Shown: positions 1 through 9,753, counted from the first letter of the stretch. The stretch: 64,000 bases of DNA from Hylemonella gracilis (GCF_004328645.1 NZ_CP031395.1:1327501-1391500); one strand, 5' to 3'. A program made the numbers and translations. Notes: generated by a model from the sequence alone, not told the origin.

Positions 1-1
1 C

Positions 2-1924
2 GACGCGGACGAAACCCTGTTCCTGTTCCACCGGATCGATGGCAGCACCTACTATCTTCTGCTGAGCCTATCCGCGCGGGACTATCTGCATGAATGGCGC
101 CTGGAGAGGGACAAGGCAGGCGCCCTGGTCCTGCTGTTCCAACTGGGAAGCCTAGTGGTGTCCGTACTGATCCACCGCGCCTGGCGCAGCCAAGCGACCG
201 CCTTGCGCGCCTTGCGGTTCGAAAAGGAACTCAATCAGACCATCGTGCGGTCGGCGCCTCTGGCGATCTACACGCGCGATACCCAAGGCCGCGTCACGGC
301 CTGGAATCCGGCGGCGGAAAGGCTTTTCGGCTGGACGGAGGCTCAGGTGCTTGGGCACTTTCTGCCCAGTGTCCCGCGGGCCATGGAGTACCAGGACGAA
401 GACAATGCCTTGCGCCTGCGCGTCCTCGCGGGCGAAAGCATTCCCGATCTGGAGGTGCAGCGGCAGAAAGTCTCGGGCGAGATGTTCGAGTTGAGCGCTT
501 CGCTGTCTCCCTTGCGCGACGAGGACGGCTCCATCAGCGGTTTTCTCACCATCGCGGCGGATGTGACGGCGCGCAAGCAGGCGGAGCGGCAGGTGGAGTT
601 CCTCGCCTACCGCGACGTGCTCACCGGCCTGCCCAATCGCGCGCTGCTGCAGGACCGCTTTGCCCAAGCCATCGCACGCGCGGAGCGTCATCACTACAAG
701 GTGGCGCTGCTGTTCCTGGATCTGGACCATTTCAAGACCATCAACGATTCGTTGGGGCATGCCACGGGTGATGCGTTGCTCAAGGAAGTGGCGCAACGTT
801 TGAGTGACTGCATGCGCGAGATCGACACCATCAGCCGCCAGGGGGGCGACGAGTTCCTGGTGGTGCTGTCGGACCTGGAGGGCACCGAGATGATCTCGCC
901 GGTGTTGCTCAAGATCCGCGAGCGCTTGCAGCAGCCGCTGCTGTTCGATGGGCACGAGCTCAGCATTTCCTCGTCCATCGGCGTGGCCCTCTACCCGGAC
1001 GATGGCCACGACTTCGAAACCCTGCTCAAGAAAGCCGACACCGCCCTCTACCGTGCCAAGGACGCGGGGCGCAACCAGGCGCGTTTCTTCGACGAGCAGA
1101 TGAACACCGAGGCCGTGGACCACCTGCACCTGAAAAACGGCCTGCACCGTGCGCTGAGCCGCGGCGAACTGGAGCTGCATTACCAGCCCCAGTTCGACCT
1201 GCGCACGGGTGGCGTGGTGGGTGTCGAGGCCTTGTTGCGCTGGCGGCACCCGGAGGAAGGGCTGATCTCGCCCGCGCGTTTCGTCCCTGTAGCGGAAGAC
1301 AGCGGCTTGATCGTGCCGATCGGCGAATGGGTAATCCGACAGGCCTGTGCGCAGGCCATGGCCTGGCGCCAGGCCGGCCTGCAGCCCCTGCGGATGGCGG
1401 TGAACCTGTCGGCTGTCCAGTTTCGGCGGGGCGAGGTGCAGGCCGTGGTGGCCCAGGCGCTGCGGGACAGCGGCCTGGCCCCCGAGCAACTGGAGCTGGA
1501 ACTGACCGAGTCCATCCTGCTGCACAACACGGAGCAGGTGCTTCTGGCCGTGGACCAGATCAAGCAGTTGGGGGTGAAGCTCTCGATCGACGATTTCGGA
1601 ACGGGGTATTCCAGCCTGGCCTATCTGAAGCGCTTCGCGGTGGACAAGCTCAAGATCGATCAGAGCTTTGTCCACGACCTGGCACATGACTCGGACGATG
1701 CGGCCATCGTGCGTGCCATCATCCAGATGGCCGCGGGACTGGGACTGCGGACCATCGCCGAGGGCGTGGAAGACGCCGCGGTGCTGGCGGCACTGCGACG
1801 TTTCGGCTGCGACGAAGCCCAAGGCTATTACCTGGCTCGGCCCTTGCCGGCCGCAGAGTTTGCCGAGTTGGTCAGACGGCTCGAGGCCGCGCCCTGCGAT
1901 CTGGACGCCATGAGCCGAGTCTGA
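2..1924 (+). CDS. Membrane GGDEF-EAL (PAS) cyclic-di-GMP protein, 5' truncated by window edge
   Basis: The reading frame is open from base 2, so the N-terminus lies upstream of the window. Counting from base 2, a hydrophobic segment near residues 42-60 is followed by a PAS domain (about 73-190), a diguanylate cyclase domain with intact GGDEF (residues 281-285) and a phosphodiesterase domain with intact EAL (409-411). The EAL domain also has the loop-6 motif DDFGTGYSSL and a late AEGVE motif. Both catalytic signatures look functional, so the protein could make and/or degrade cyclic-di-GMP in response to an extracytoplasmic and PAS-sensed signal. The missing N-terminus probably holds a periplasmic sensor and a first membrane segment. 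Which activity dominates cannot be told from sequence. It converges on the next gene. Confidence 0.93.
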   Translation, partial: DADETLFLFHRIDGSTYYLLLSLSARDYLHEWRLERDKAGALVLLFQLGSLVVSVLIHRAWRSQATALRALRFEKELNQTIVRSAPLAIYTRDTQGRVTAWNPAAERLFGWTEAQVLGHFLPSVPRAMEYQDEDNALRLRVLAGESIPDLEVQRQKVSGEMFELSASLSPLRDEDGSISGFLTIAADVTARKQAERQVEFLAYRDVLTGLPNRALLQDRFAQAIARAERHHYKVALLFLDLDHFKTINDSLGHATGDALLKEVAQRLSDCMREIDTISRQGGDEFLVVLSDLEGTEMISPVLLKIRERLQQPLLFDGHELSISSSIGVALYPDDGHDFETLLKKADTALYRAKDAGRNQARFFDEQMNTEAVDHLHLKNGLHRALSRGELELHYQPQFDLRTGGVVGVEALLRWRHPEEGLISPARFVPVAEDSGLIVPIGEWVIRQACAQAMAWRQAGLQPLRMAVNLSAVQFRRGEVQAVVAQALRDSGLAPEQLELELTESILLHNTEQVLLAVDQIKQLGVKLSIDDFGTGYSSLAYLKRFAVDKLKIDQSFVHDLAHDSDDAAIVRAIIQMAAGLGLRTIAEGVEDAAVLAALRRFGCDEAQGYYLARPLPAAEFAELVRRLEAAPCDLDAMSRV

Positions 1925-1986
1925 TCAAGACGCCAGGGGGCCTACAAGTCGGGAGGCGTGATGGCGGGGGCCCGGTCACCCCGCGC

Positions 1987-3777
1987 TCAACCGGCCTGCG
2001 TGGTGTCCAGGCTGTGTGCCAGCGACGAGGCCAGTGCTTCCGCGACTTTGATGCCGTCCACGCCCGCCGAGAGAATGCCGCCCGCGTAACCCGCGCCTTC
2101 TCCAGCCGGATAGAGCCCCCGTACGTTCAGGCTTGCGCAGTCGTCGCCGCGCGGCATGCGCAGGGGCGACGAGGTGCGCGTTTCCACGCCGGTCAGCACG
2201 GCGTCCGGCAGGTCGTAGCCCTTGATCTTCTTGCCGAAGGCTGGCAGCGCTTCGCGCATGGCCTCGATGGCGTAGCCCGGCAAGGCGAGGCTGAGATCGC
2301 CCAGCTTGACGCCTGGCTTGTAGGAGGGAAGGACCGCGCCGAACTTGTGTGAGGGGCGCTGGGCCAGGAAGTCGCCGACCAATTGGCCCGGGGCCTCGTA
2401 GCTGGCACCACCCAGTTCGTAGGCCAGCGCTTCGAGCTTGCGTTGCAGCGCGACGCCCGCGAGCGGGTGGTATTGCTTCGGGCTTTGTCGCGCCAGCGCG
2501 GTTGACTGCGCGGCGTAACGACGGCCATCCTCCTCGCCGAAGGCCGCGATCCAGTCTGCCAGGTCGTCCACACCGTCCGGGTAGTCGTCCGGTTCGATGC
2601 CCACCACCATGCCGGCGTTGGCGTTGCGTTCGGCACGTGAGTATTGGCTCATGCCGTTGGTGACCACCCGGCCCGGCTCCGAGGTCGCGGCCACCACGGT
2701 GCCGCCCGGGCACATGCAGAAGCTGTAGACCGCGCGTCCATTGCTGGCGTGGTGCACCAGCTTGTAGTCCGCCGCGCCCAGCAGCGGGTGGCCCGCGTGC
2801 CGGCCCCAGCGCGCACGGTCAATCAGGCTTTGAGGGTGCTCGATGCGAAAGCCGATCGAAAAGGGTTTGGCCACCATGGACACGCCCTGGTCCCACAGCC
2901 GCGCGAAGGTGTCGCGCGCGCTATGACCCAGCGCCAGCACGGCATGACGCGTCGGCAGCTCGTAGGCGGTGTCCGTGGTCAGGTCGAGGACGTTCAGTCC
3001 CCGCAGCGCGTGCTGCCCGCCCGTCGAGGCGTCCCTGTCCAATAGCAGATCCGTCACGCGCTGCTGGAAGCGGATTTCCCCGCCCAGGGCCGTGATCTGC
3101 GCGCGCATGGACTCGACCATCTTCACCAGCTTGAAGGTACCGATATGCGGGTGCGCCTCGGTCAGGATGTCCTCGGGCGCGCCTGCGGCCACGAACTCGT
3201 TCAACACCTTGCGCCCGAGGTGGCGCGGGTCTTTGATCTGGCTGTAGAGCTTGCCATCGCTGAAGGTGCCGGCGCCCCCTTCACCGAACTGCACATTCGA
3301 TTCGGGGTGCAGGACCTTCTTGCGCCACAGGCCCCAGGTGTCCTGGGTGCGTTCGCGGACCGCCTTGCCGCGTTCCAGCACGATGGGCCGGAAACCCATC
3401 TGTGCCAGCAGCAGGGCGGCAAAGATGCCGCAGGGGCCGAAGCCGATGACCACGGGGCGGTGCTCGGGATGGGACTGCAGGCGCGTCAGAAAGTCTGCCG
3501 GGGCCTGTGCGGGGGCCCGATACGTCAGGTCAGGGCTGGGACCGATGTGGGGGTGGGCGTCAAACTGGGCCAGTAACCGGGCTTCCAGCTCGGGCGCGAG
3601 CTCCACGTCCACGATATAGACCTGCTGCAGTTCGGCCTTGCGCGCGTCGAAACTGCGTTTGTAGACCTGATGGGTCCGAAGTTCCTCGGGCGTGATGCCC
3701 AAGGTCCGTGCGACAAGCGTCGGCAGGGCTTCGGGGGCATGCTCCAGCGGGAGCTTGAGTTCGGACAGGCGGATCAT
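1987..3777 (-). CDS. FAD-dependent oxidoreductase (COG2509 family)
   Basis: About 596 residues. After an N-terminal alpha/beta region (about 1-95) comes a Rossmann FAD-binding motif, GFGPCGIFAALLLAQ. Then follow FGEGGAGTFSDGKLYS and, near the C-terminus, GLYPAGEGAGYAGGI, the second nucleotide-binding segment typical of this uncharacterised flavoprotein family. The substrate is unknown. I chose the ATG at 3777 because the conserved family start (IRLSELKLPL) follows at once and a GAGGAA lies just upstream. An earlier ATG at 3822 would add 15 poorly conserved residues and run close to the RNase P promoter. It is divergent from rnpB. Confidence 0.85.
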   Translation of the reverse strand: MIRLSELKLPLEHAPEALPTLVARTLGITPEELRTHQVYKRSFDARKAELQQVYIVDVELAPELEARLLAQFDAHPHIGPSPDLTYRAPAQAPADFLTRLQSHPEHRPVVIGFGPCGIFAALLLAQMGFRPIVLERGKAVRERTQDTWGLWRKKVLHPESNVQFGEGGAGTFSDGKLYSQIKDPRHLGRKVLNEFVAAGAPEDILTEAHPHIGTFKLVKMVESMRAQITALGGEIRFQQRVTDLLLDRDASTGGQHALRGLNVLDLTTDTAYELPTRHAVLALGHSARDTFARLWDQGVSMVAKPFSIGFRIEHPQSLIDRARWGRHAGHPLLGAADYKLVHHASNGRAVYSFCMCPGGTVVAATSEPGRVVTNGMSQYSRAERNANAGMVVGIEPDDYPDGVDDLADWIAAFGEEDGRRYAAQSTALARQSPKQYHPLAGVALQRKLEALAYELGGASYEAPGQLVGDFLAQRPSHKFGAVLPSYKPGVKLGDLSLALPGYAIEAMREALPAFGKKIKGYDLPDAVLTGVETRTSSPLRMPRGDDCASLNVRGLYPAGEGAGYAGGILSAGVDGIKVAEALASSLAHSLDTTQAG

Positions 3778-3846
3778 GGGTTCCTCGGGCTTGTGGTGAT
3801 CAAGCAGAAAGAGGTTCGGCAAAACCGGAATGATAAGGTGAGAGGA

Positions 3847-3852
3847 GATAAT
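3847..3852 (+). promoter_or_regulatory. -10 element of rnpB
   Basis: GATAAT ends 9 nt before the first paired base of the RNase P RNA (3862), a normal -10 to +1 spacing. The -35 is not recognisable. Confidence 0.6.
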
Positions 3853-3861
3853 GCGCGCCGT

Positions 3862-4214
3862 GAAGTCGGCTGGACCGCCGCTGGCACAAGCAGGGAAACC
3901 TGGTGCTGGAGGAACGTCCGGACTGCGCAGGGCAGCGTAGGAGGTAATACCTCTCCACCGCGAGGTGAGGATCAGAGCAACAGAGACGAGTCACTTTGGG
4001 GCCATGCCCAGGGCGCAAGCCCGAGGCAAGGGCTTCAAGGTGGGTGAAACGGGCAATCTCTACGCGCAGCAACACCAAATAGGCACACGATGACGGGGCC
4101 CCCGAGTGTGCGGGTAGGTGGCACCGAGCCGCACGGGTAACCGGCGGCCCAGATGAATGGCGGTCACGTCATGGGCAACCGTGATGCACAGAATCCGGCT
4201 TACAGGCCGACTTC
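3862..4214 (+). ncRNA. rnpB: RNase P RNA, bacterial class A
   Basis: Catalytic RNA of RNase P, which trims tRNA 5' leaders. The two ends pair perfectly as helix P1: GAAGTCGGC (3862-3870) with GCCGACTTC (4206-4214). The conserved 5' block GAGGAACGTCCGGACT (P4 side), the internal ACAGAGACGAG and the 3' universal block CAGAATCCGGCTTA are all present in the right order. Length is about 353 nt, usual for betaproteobacteria. The ends are inferred from P1 pairing. A hairpin-T terminator follows at 4256. Confidence 0.96.
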
Positions 4215-4255
4215 ACACTTTTGCCTCGCAGCGATTGCTTGAGTTTCGGCCACGA

Positions 4256-4281
4256 AAAAGGCTGGACGGTGCCAGCCTTTT
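4256..4281. terminator. Bidirectional intrinsic terminator between rnpB and the Rrf2 gene
   Basis: AAAAGGCTGG (4256-4265) pairs with CCAGCCTTTT (4272-4281) around a 6-nt loop. A and T tracts at both ends let it serve both the plus-strand rnpB and the convergent minus-strand regulator. Confidence 0.85.
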
Positions 4282-4335
4282 GAGGGGTGCATCAGACCTT
4301 CAGCGCCATTGGTGCGCGCCGAAGATCAATGCATC

Positions 4336-4911
4336 TCAGGACTTCGATGCCGCTGCCAGGGCCGCGCCCAGGGCGAACACCGAGTTCGGCGCCGTGGTGC
4401 GGGGGCGCTCCACCGGCCTCGGCGCGAAGATCCCACGACGGGTCTGGGTGGCGCGCGCGGAGGTGGGCTGCGTGGAGGCATCCGCGTCGGGACCCAGGTC
4501 GACGCCCTTGGCGCGTTGCTCCTCGCAAAGCTGGTGCAGTTTGATGCCTTCCATGTGGTCCATCATGCGGCTGCTCAGGCCCGACCAGAGGTCACGCGTC
4601 AGTTGCAGGCCGGCTTCACCGGCATCCGCGACTTCCTCGCCCATCAGTTCCTGCGCGCCTTCGACGGCACGGATGATGTCGGCCACACTGATGCGCTGGA
4701 CGCTGCGGCCCAAGGTGTAGCCGCCGCCCGGACCGCGGGTGCTTTCCACGAGGTTGGCGCGGCGCAGCTTGGAAAACAGCTGTTCCAGGTAGGACAGGGA
4801 GATCTGCAGGCGTTGGCCGATGGAGTTCAGCGGCACGGGGCCTGCGGCCTCGCGCAAGGCGAGGTCGATCATGGCGGCGACGGCGAAGCGGCTTTTGGCG
4901 CTCAGACGCAT
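4336..4911 (-). CDS. Rrf2-family regulator, IscR-like but lacking the Fe-S cysteines
   Basis: 191 residues. The N-terminal winged helix matches IscR closely: RLSAKSRFAVAAMIDLAL, then ISLSYLEQLFSKLRRA and RGPGGGYTLG. In IscR three cysteines after the helix-turn-helix hold a [2Fe-2S] cluster. Here the equivalent stretch, between AVEGAQELMG and LTRDLWSGLS, contains no cysteine at all. The only Cys is further on, in LHQLCEEQ. The C-terminal tail is long, Pro/Thr/Ala-rich and low in complexity. The ATG at 4911 is preceded by AAAGGAGTT. No isc genes are adjacent. Known for the family: Rrf2 proteins are dimeric DNA-binding regulators. Inferred: cluster-independent control, as for apo-IscR. Confidence 0.88.
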   Translation of the reverse strand: MRLSAKSRFAVAAMIDLALREAAGPVPLNSIGQRLQISLSYLEQLFSKLRRANLVESTRGPGGGYTLGRSVQRISVADIIRAVEGAQELMGEEVADAGEAGLQLTRDLWSGLSSRMMDHMEGIKLHQLCEEQRAKGVDLGPDADASTQPTSARATQTRRGIFAPRPVERPRTTAPNSVFALGAALAAASKS

Positions 4912-5012
4912 GGGGAACTCCTTTTCTCTTAGCCAGAAACTTCGAACCCGACCGAGTAGGCGGTTCGGACGCGTCCTGCTCAATCGGTGAGGGACTGAGT
5001 CATTCCAACATA

Positions 5013-5032
5013 GGGAAGTTCCCTTCAACTTC
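5013..5032 (-). promoter_or_regulatory. Overlapping inverted repeats in the Rrf2-gene promoter region
   Basis: GGGAAGTTCCC (5013-5023) is an inverted repeat around a central base, and GAAGTT (5015-5020) pairs with AACTTC (5027-5032). On the minus strand the sites lie between TTGAAG and TATGTT, which could be -35 and -10 elements about 16 bp apart. This suggests an operator, perhaps autoregulatory. Confidence 0.45.
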
Positions 5033-5310
5033 AAGGCTTATCTGCTTTTTTTCTGGCTTGAATTCGATCAAATACGTATTCATTGGATTTATTCGAAAGT
5101 GATCGCTAACAATCAATGCTTTTAAAGTTATGTAAATGCCACCAAACGGCGTTTTCTCGGGAGATCCTGGGCCGGGACGACTTCAAATTGAGAAACCAAT
5201 CCGGGACTTGAGGCTCGGGGGCGATGGCGGGGGAGGCGTATGGCGCCCAAAGGCGCCGCGCGATGGCGTGTACGCCCAGGTTTCGTTCAGGGACGCCCCG
5301 CCATCTGCCC

Positions 5311-5316
5311 GATAAT
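5311..5316 (+). promoter_or_regulatory. Candidate -10 close to the dapF start (possible leaderless mRNA)
   Basis: GATAAT ends 7 nt before the dapF ATG and there is no Shine-Dalgarno sequence. The spacing is what rnpB shows between its -10 and +1, so transcription may start at or next to the ATG. Confidence 0.4.
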
Positions 5317-5323
5317 TTGTGCC

Positions 5324-6199
5324 ATGCGCATACGTTTCACCAAGATGCAGGGTGCGGGCAACGACTTTGTCGTGCTCGACGAAACCCAGGGCCGACTGGG
5401 TCTGGACTCTGCCCAATACCGCTGGCTCGCGGATCGCCATTTCGGGGTGGGGGCGGACCAGATTCTCAGCGTGCGCCCCTCGCCGGCTCCCGGCATTGAC
5501 TTCGAATACGTTATTCACAATGCCGATGGGGCCGAGGTTGAGCAATGCGGCAACGGCGCGCGCTGCTTTGCACGCTTCGTGCATGACCGCGGCTTGAGCG
5601 GCAAGCAGGCCATTCGCGTGCAAACCCTGAGTGGGGTGATCGAACCCAGATTCACATCCGATGGCCGTGTCACCGTGGACATGGGCGCACCGGTCTTTGA
5701 CCTCGTGCGAGTGCCCTTCGACGCCGAGGGCCTGGCACCGAGGATAGACGCTGCCTGGCAGACCTGGCCGGTGCCGCTGGACGGCGGTGTCGTGAATCTG
5801 GCCGTGCTGTCCATGGGCAACCCGCATGCGGTGCAGCGTGTCGCCGATGTGGACGCCGCGCCGGTGCGCGAACAAGGGCCACTGATCGAACACCATCCGC
5901 GCTTTCCGCGCCGTGTCAATGCTGGCTTCATGCAGGTGGTGACCCGAAACCGGGTGAAGTTGCGCGTCTGGGAGCGGGGCGCGGGCGAAACCCTGGCCTG
6001 CGGCACCGGAGCCTGTGCCGCCGTGGTGGCAGGCATCCGCCAGGGCCTGCTGGATGCGCGCGTCGACGTGCAGACGCGTGGGGGTGTGCTGACCATCGAG
6101 TGGGGCGAGGGACGACCGGTGCTGATGACCGGCCCGGCCACCACGGTCTTCCAGGGCGAAATTGACGTGCCCGATCTGCCTGACCTTGTGAATTCCTGA
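5324..6199 (+). CDS. dapF: Diaminopimelate epimerase
   Basis: 291 residues; converts LL- to meso-diaminopimelate for lysine and peptidoglycan synthesis in the cytoplasm. Starts [20 protein letters not shown], the usual family N-terminus. Both active-site cysteines are present in their motifs: [13 protein letters not shown] and [14 protein letters not shown]. Length is normal. The in-frame ATG 84 bp upstream (5240) is rejected because it adds a non-family GC-rich stretch. Only 16 bp separate it from the DUF484 gene, and then xerC follows, a dapF-DUF484-xerC order common in proteobacteria. The meso-DAP produced is the amino acid added by MurE, encoded later in this window. Confidence 0.97.
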   Translation: MRIRFTKMQGAGNDFVVLDETQGRLGLDSAQYRWLADRHFGVGADQILSVRPSPAPGIDFEYVIHNADGAEVEQCGNGARCFARFVHDRGLSGKQAIRVQTLSGVIEPRFTSDGRVTVDMGAPVFDLVRVPFDAEGLAPRIDAAWQTWPVPLDGGVVNLAVLSMGNPHAVQRVADVDAAPVREQGPLIEHHPRFPRRVNAGFMQVVTRNRVKLRVWERGAGETLACGTGACAAVVAGIRQGLLDARVDVQTRGGVLTIEWGEGRPVLMTGPATTVFQGEIDVPDLPDLVNS

Positions 6200-6215
6200 G
6201 CCTGGACTTGCGCCC

Positions 6216-6902
6216 ATGACCGAAGAAGAAATCGTCCGCTACTTGCGCGGCAATCCGGCTTTTTTTGATCGCAACGCGGATGCGCTGGCTGAAATCGTGC
6301 TGGTCAGCCCGCACAGCCGGCGTACCGTGAGTCTGCAGGAGCGCCAGGCCGAGCTGCTGCGCGAGAAGATCAGGGCCTTCGAAACGCGCCTGATGGAGTT
6401 GTTGCGCCATGGCGCGGACAACACCATGCTGGCCGATCGCCTGTTGCGCTGGGCCGGGGATCTGTTCCTGGAGCACGACCCCACGCTCGTGCCCACCTTG
6501 ATCGCCCATTCCATTCAGCAGCAATTCGCCGTGCCCCAGGTGGCCTTGCGCGTCTGGGGCGTGGCCGCAGCCCACGCCAGCGCGCCTTGGGCCCAGGGCG
6601 CGACCGAGGAGGTGCGACAGTTCGCCGAGGCCTTGCGTGAACCCTTTTGCGGGGTGAACACGGGCTTCGAAGTTGCGGCCTGGTTGCCTCATCCCGAGCA
6701 GGCCGTGTCACTGGCCTTGCTGCCTTTGCGTGCACCGGTGCAGGACGCCGCGCGCGCCGACCGCGCCTCGGACTCGCCATCGACCATGGGGCTGATCGTG
6801 CTGGCATCGCCGGATGCCCAGCGCTACACCAGCACCATGGGCACGGATTTTCTGGTGCGCATCGCCGAGGTGGCCAGCGCGGCCCTGTCACGCTTGAGGT
6901 GA
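6216..6902 (+). CDS. DUF484 family protein (GAF-like)
   Basis: 228 residues, beginning MTEEEIVRYLRGNPAFFDRN, the conserved DUF484 opening. A helical region (about 30-75) is followed by a GAF-like fold. The family usually sits between dapF and xerC, as here, and has no established biochemical role. The stop is followed 3 bp later by the xerC ATG, so the two are almost certainly co-translated. An insertion rich in Ala/Asp/Arg around residues 175-190 is the least conserved part. Confidence 0.85.
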   Translation: MTEEEIVRYLRGNPAFFDRNADALAEIVLVSPHSRRTVSLQERQAELLREKIRAFETRLMELLRHGADNTMLADRLLRWAGDLFLEHDPTLVPTLIAHSIQQQFAVPQVALRVWGVAAAHASAPWAQGATEEVRQFAEALREPFCGVNTGFEVAAWLPHPEQAVSLALLPLRAPVQDAARADRASDSPSTMGLIVLASPDAQRYTSTMGTDFLVRIAEVASAALSRLR

Positions 6903-6905
6903 GGC

Positions 6906-7919
6906 ATGACGCCGTCGGATACGCAACTCGTCGAGCAGTATCTGGCCCATGTTCGCGTGGAGAAACGCCTCGCGCAGCGCACCGTCGAGTTGTACACGCT
7001 GGATTTGCACAAGCTCGGCGAATTCGCGCGCCAGGCGGGTGTGCCCTTGCTGCAGGTTCACAGCGCGCATGTGCGGCGCTGGATCGCCCAGATGCATGCC
7101 GGCGGGCGCAGCGGGCGCGGCATTGCCCTCATTCTTTCCGGCTGGCGCGGTTTTTATGCCTGGCTGGGGCGTCAGGGCCACATCGCCAGCAACCCGGTGC
7201 AGGACGTGCGCGCGCCCAAGGCCGCCAAACCCCTGCCCAAGGCGCTGAGCGTGGACGAGGCGGTCCAACTCGCGAGTTATCGAAGCGATGGGGCGGGTGT
7301 CGACGCGCGGCTCGGCGAGGACGATGACCCCTGGTTCGCCGCCCGCGACGCCGCGATGACCGAGTTGCTCTACAGCAGCGGTTTGCGCGTGGGGGAACTC
7401 ACGGGGCTGGATGTGAGCGCCAGCGAGGCGGCTCGCAAGGCGGGGCGGGGGTGGCTGGACCTGCAGGCCGGTGAAGTCCAGGTCCAGGGCAAGGGCGGCA
7501 AGCGCCGCGCCGTGCCCGTGGGGGCCGCCGCGCGCCTGGCCTTGCAGCAGTGGCTGGCGGTGCGCGGGCAAGGCTTGCCGGCCGCCGCGCAGGATGGGCA
7601 GACCGCACTGTTCATCGGTCGCAACGGCACGCGCCTCACGCCGCAATCGATCTGGCAGCGCTTGAAGCGCCGTAGCCTCCTGGCGGGGCTGGCCACGCCC
7701 GTGCATCCGCACATGCTGCGTCATTCCTTCGCCAGCCATGTCCTGCAATCCAGCGGGGATCTGCGGGCGGTTCAGGAACTGCTAGGCCACGCCAACATCG
7801 GCACGACGCAGGTCTACACCCGCCTGGACTTTCAGCATCTGGCACGGGCCTATGACGAGGCCCATCCGCGCGCGAAATTGGGCGACAAGGCCGGTGGCAA
7901 GTCCAGTGGCAAGAAGTGA
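6906..7919 (+). CDS. xerC: Tyrosine recombinase XerC
   Basis: 337 residues. With XerD it resolves chromosome dimers at dif near the septum. It has an N-terminal SAM-like core-binding domain (about 5-95) and a catalytic domain with the Arg in YSSGLRVGELTGLD, HxxR in HPHMLRHSFASHVLQ, the later His in LLGHANIGTTQ and the Tyr nucleophile in VYTRLDF. The C-terminus is extended with Lys/Gly/Ser. Third gene of the dapF - DUF484 - xerC unit. It ends about 40 bp from the convergent chemotaxis receptor. Confidence 0.95.
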   Translation: MTPSDTQLVEQYLAHVRVEKRLAQRTVELYTLDLHKLGEFARQAGVPLLQVHSAHVRRWIAQMHAGGRSGRGIALILSGWRGFYAWLGRQGHIASNPVQDVRAPKAAKPLPKALSVDEAVQLASYRSDGAGVDARLGEDDDPWFAARDAAMTELLYSSGLRVGELTGLDVSASEAARKAGRGWLDLQAGEVQVQGKGGKRRAVPVGAAARLALQQWLAVRGQGLPAAAQDGQTALFIGRNGTRLTPQSIWQRLKRRSLLAGLATPVHPHMLRHSFASHVLQSSGDLRAVQELLGHANIGTTQVYTRLDFQHLARAYDEAHPRAKLGDKAGGKSSGKK

Positions 7920-7958
7920 TCCATCTCACTGACAGCCCCGGCCGGCCGGGCCTGGGGT

Positions 7959-9617
7959 TCAGCTATCGCCGGGCATCGGCAGCTTGGGTAGGTCCGATCG
8001 GGGTGTTTCATCCCCCTCGTTCGAACCCAGCAACTCGTGCGACGGCGCCAGGGCCATCGGACCGGAGGACTCGTCGTTCAACCTGAACACCCCGACCGTG
8101 CGCACCAGGGCTTGCGCCTGGGTTTTCATGCTGTTGGTGGCGGCGGCCATCTCTTCCACCAGCGCGGCATTCTGTTGGGTGGTCTTGTCCATGTTGGTGA
8201 TGGCTTCCTCGACCTGCGCCACGCCATCGCTTTGCTCGGCGCTGGCCGCGCTGATCTCGCCCATGATCTCGGTCACGCGCCGGATGCTGTCCACCACCTT
8301 GGACATGGTGCTGCCGGCCTGATCCACCAAGCTTGTACCCTGTTCCACCTGCGTGACGCTGGCCGTGATCAGGTTCTTGATTTCCTTGGCGGCGTCCGCG
8401 CTGCGCCCCGCCAAGGCGCGCACCTCGCCCGCCACCACGGCGAAGCCGCGTCCCTGTTCACCCGCGCGCGCCGCCTCGACCGCCGCGTTCAGCGCCAGGA
8501 TATTGGTCTGGAAGGCGATGCCATCGATCACGCTGATGATGTCGGCGATCTTTTTGCTCGCCTCGCGGATGCCCTTCATGGTCTCCACCACCTGTGCGAC
8601 CACTTCGCCGCCCTGCGCCGCGACGGCGGACGCATCCTGGGCGTACTGATTGGCTTGCAAGGCGTTGGCCGCATTCTGCTTGACGGTGCTGCCCAGCTGT
8701 TCCATGGAGGCGGCGGTCTGCTCCAGTGAACTGGCCTGCGCTTCCGTGCGCGCGCTCAGGTCCTGATTGCCTTCCGCGATTTCCGCGCTGGCCATCGAAA
8801 CAGCCTCGCTGCCAATGCGGACCCGGGCGACCAGATTCGTCAGCGCGGTCTGCATCTCCAGCAAGGCCTGCAGCAGTTGTCCGAACTCGTCCCGGGTGTT
8901 GGGTTGAATGGGCGCGCTCAAGTCGCCCTGGGCCACGCGCAGCGCCAGTTGCGCCGCATGGCGCGCACCGCCCGAGATGCGCTGGCTCAAGGCGTGACCG
9001 ATCAGCAGCCCGAGCGCGCAGGTCAGCAGCAGCGAGCCCAGATTGCCATACAAGACACGGTCGCGCACGGCGCCGCTCTGGGCATGGGCTTCGCCGGCGC
9101 CTAGTCTGGCTAACTCGCTGAGCTGACCGACTTCCGTCGTCAGACTTCCGAAAGTCCGAAGCGCGGGTCCCTTCAGGATGTCCAACGCTTCTTCGTCCCG
9201 GCGTTGCCGAGCCAGCCCCACGATCTCCTCTTGCTGGGCCTTGTACTGTTTCCAGGTTTCCTGCAGGGCGTTCAGAGCCTCCTGCTGCACGCCGTCAGTG
9301 AAATAGGGCGTCAGGCTCTGCAGTTCCTGGTCGATGCCCTTGCGCATCTCGTCCATCTGCTTCTCGAGGGCTCGCCGTTCGTCCTCGCCGAAAGTCAGCA
9401 CGTGCTGGAATTGCGCCGCTCGCAGCAGGTTGACCTGCGCGCGCAGCGCGCCCGCGTGCTGCGTCGCGGGCAACCAACGTTCGGCCATCTGGCGTGCGTT
9501 GTCGTTCAGCGATCCGGCCCCGTAGATGGCATACAGCGACTGCGCGGCGGCCAGCACCAGCACCAGTATGAAGCCGCCCATGAGTTGGGCGCCGATCTGC
9601 AAGTCCTTGATGCGCAT
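7959..9617 (-). CDS. Methyl-accepting chemotaxis protein
   Basis: 552 residues. Membrane segment 1 (about 11-33), a periplasmic four-helix-bundle ligand domain (about 35-188), membrane segment 2 (about 190-210), HAMP (about 212-264) and a long cytoplasmic coiled-coil signalling domain. The hairpin tip, [20 protein letters not shown], is the CheA/CheW-binding signature. The tail ends in MPGDS with no recognisable CheR/CheB tether pentapeptide. The ligand is unknown. Transcribed divergently from rlmI; no che genes are near, so it is an orphan receptor. Confidence 0.93.
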   Translation of the reverse strand: MRIKDLQIGAQLMGGFILVLVLAAAQSLYAIYGAGSLNDNARQMAERWLPATQHAGALRAQVNLLRAAQFQHVLTFGEDERRALEKQMDEMRKGIDQELQSLTPYFTDGVQQEALNALQETWKQYKAQQEEIVGLARQRRDEEALDILKGPALRTFGSLTTEVGQLSELARLGAGEAHAQSGAVRDRVLYGNLGSLLLTCALGLLIGHALSQRISGGARHAAQLALRVAQGDLSAPIQPNTRDEFGQLLQALLEMQTALTNLVARVRIGSEAVSMASAEIAEGNQDLSARTEAQASSLEQTAASMEQLGSTVKQNAANALQANQYAQDASAVAAQGGEVVAQVVETMKGIREASKKIADIISVIDGIAFQTNILALNAAVEAARAGEQGRGFAVVAGEVRALAGRSADAAKEIKNLITASVTQVEQGTSLVDQAGSTMSKVVDSIRRVTEIMGEISAASAEQSDGVAQVEEAITNMDKTTQQNAALVEEMAAATNSMKTQAQALVRTVGVFRLNDESSGPMALAPSHELLGSNEGDETPRSDLPKLPMPGDS

Positions 9618-9753
9618 GGTGCGCTGTCTCCGTGTTGTATACCGGTCACTCTATGCCCAAGCCGATGGCATGGATAGTTCGGGAAAGCCCCGGACTTTCA
9701 CGGTCGAGGGCGGCTTGCCGGGCAGACGTGGCACGCGCTATTCCAATAGCCGC

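Larger units (their letters stand above)
4912..5323. other. Divergent intergenic region with an AT-rich patch
   Basis: 412 bp between the Rrf2 gene and dapF. Bases 5035-5150 are markedly AT-rich against a GC-rich genome. It holds the inverted repeats at 5013-5032 and a putative dapF -10 at 5311. No ORF or RNA gene is convincing. Confidence 0.6.

Noticed and set aside
3670..4078. Open frames across the RNase P RNA
   Set aside because: The region is fully explained by the structured RNA with matching ends.
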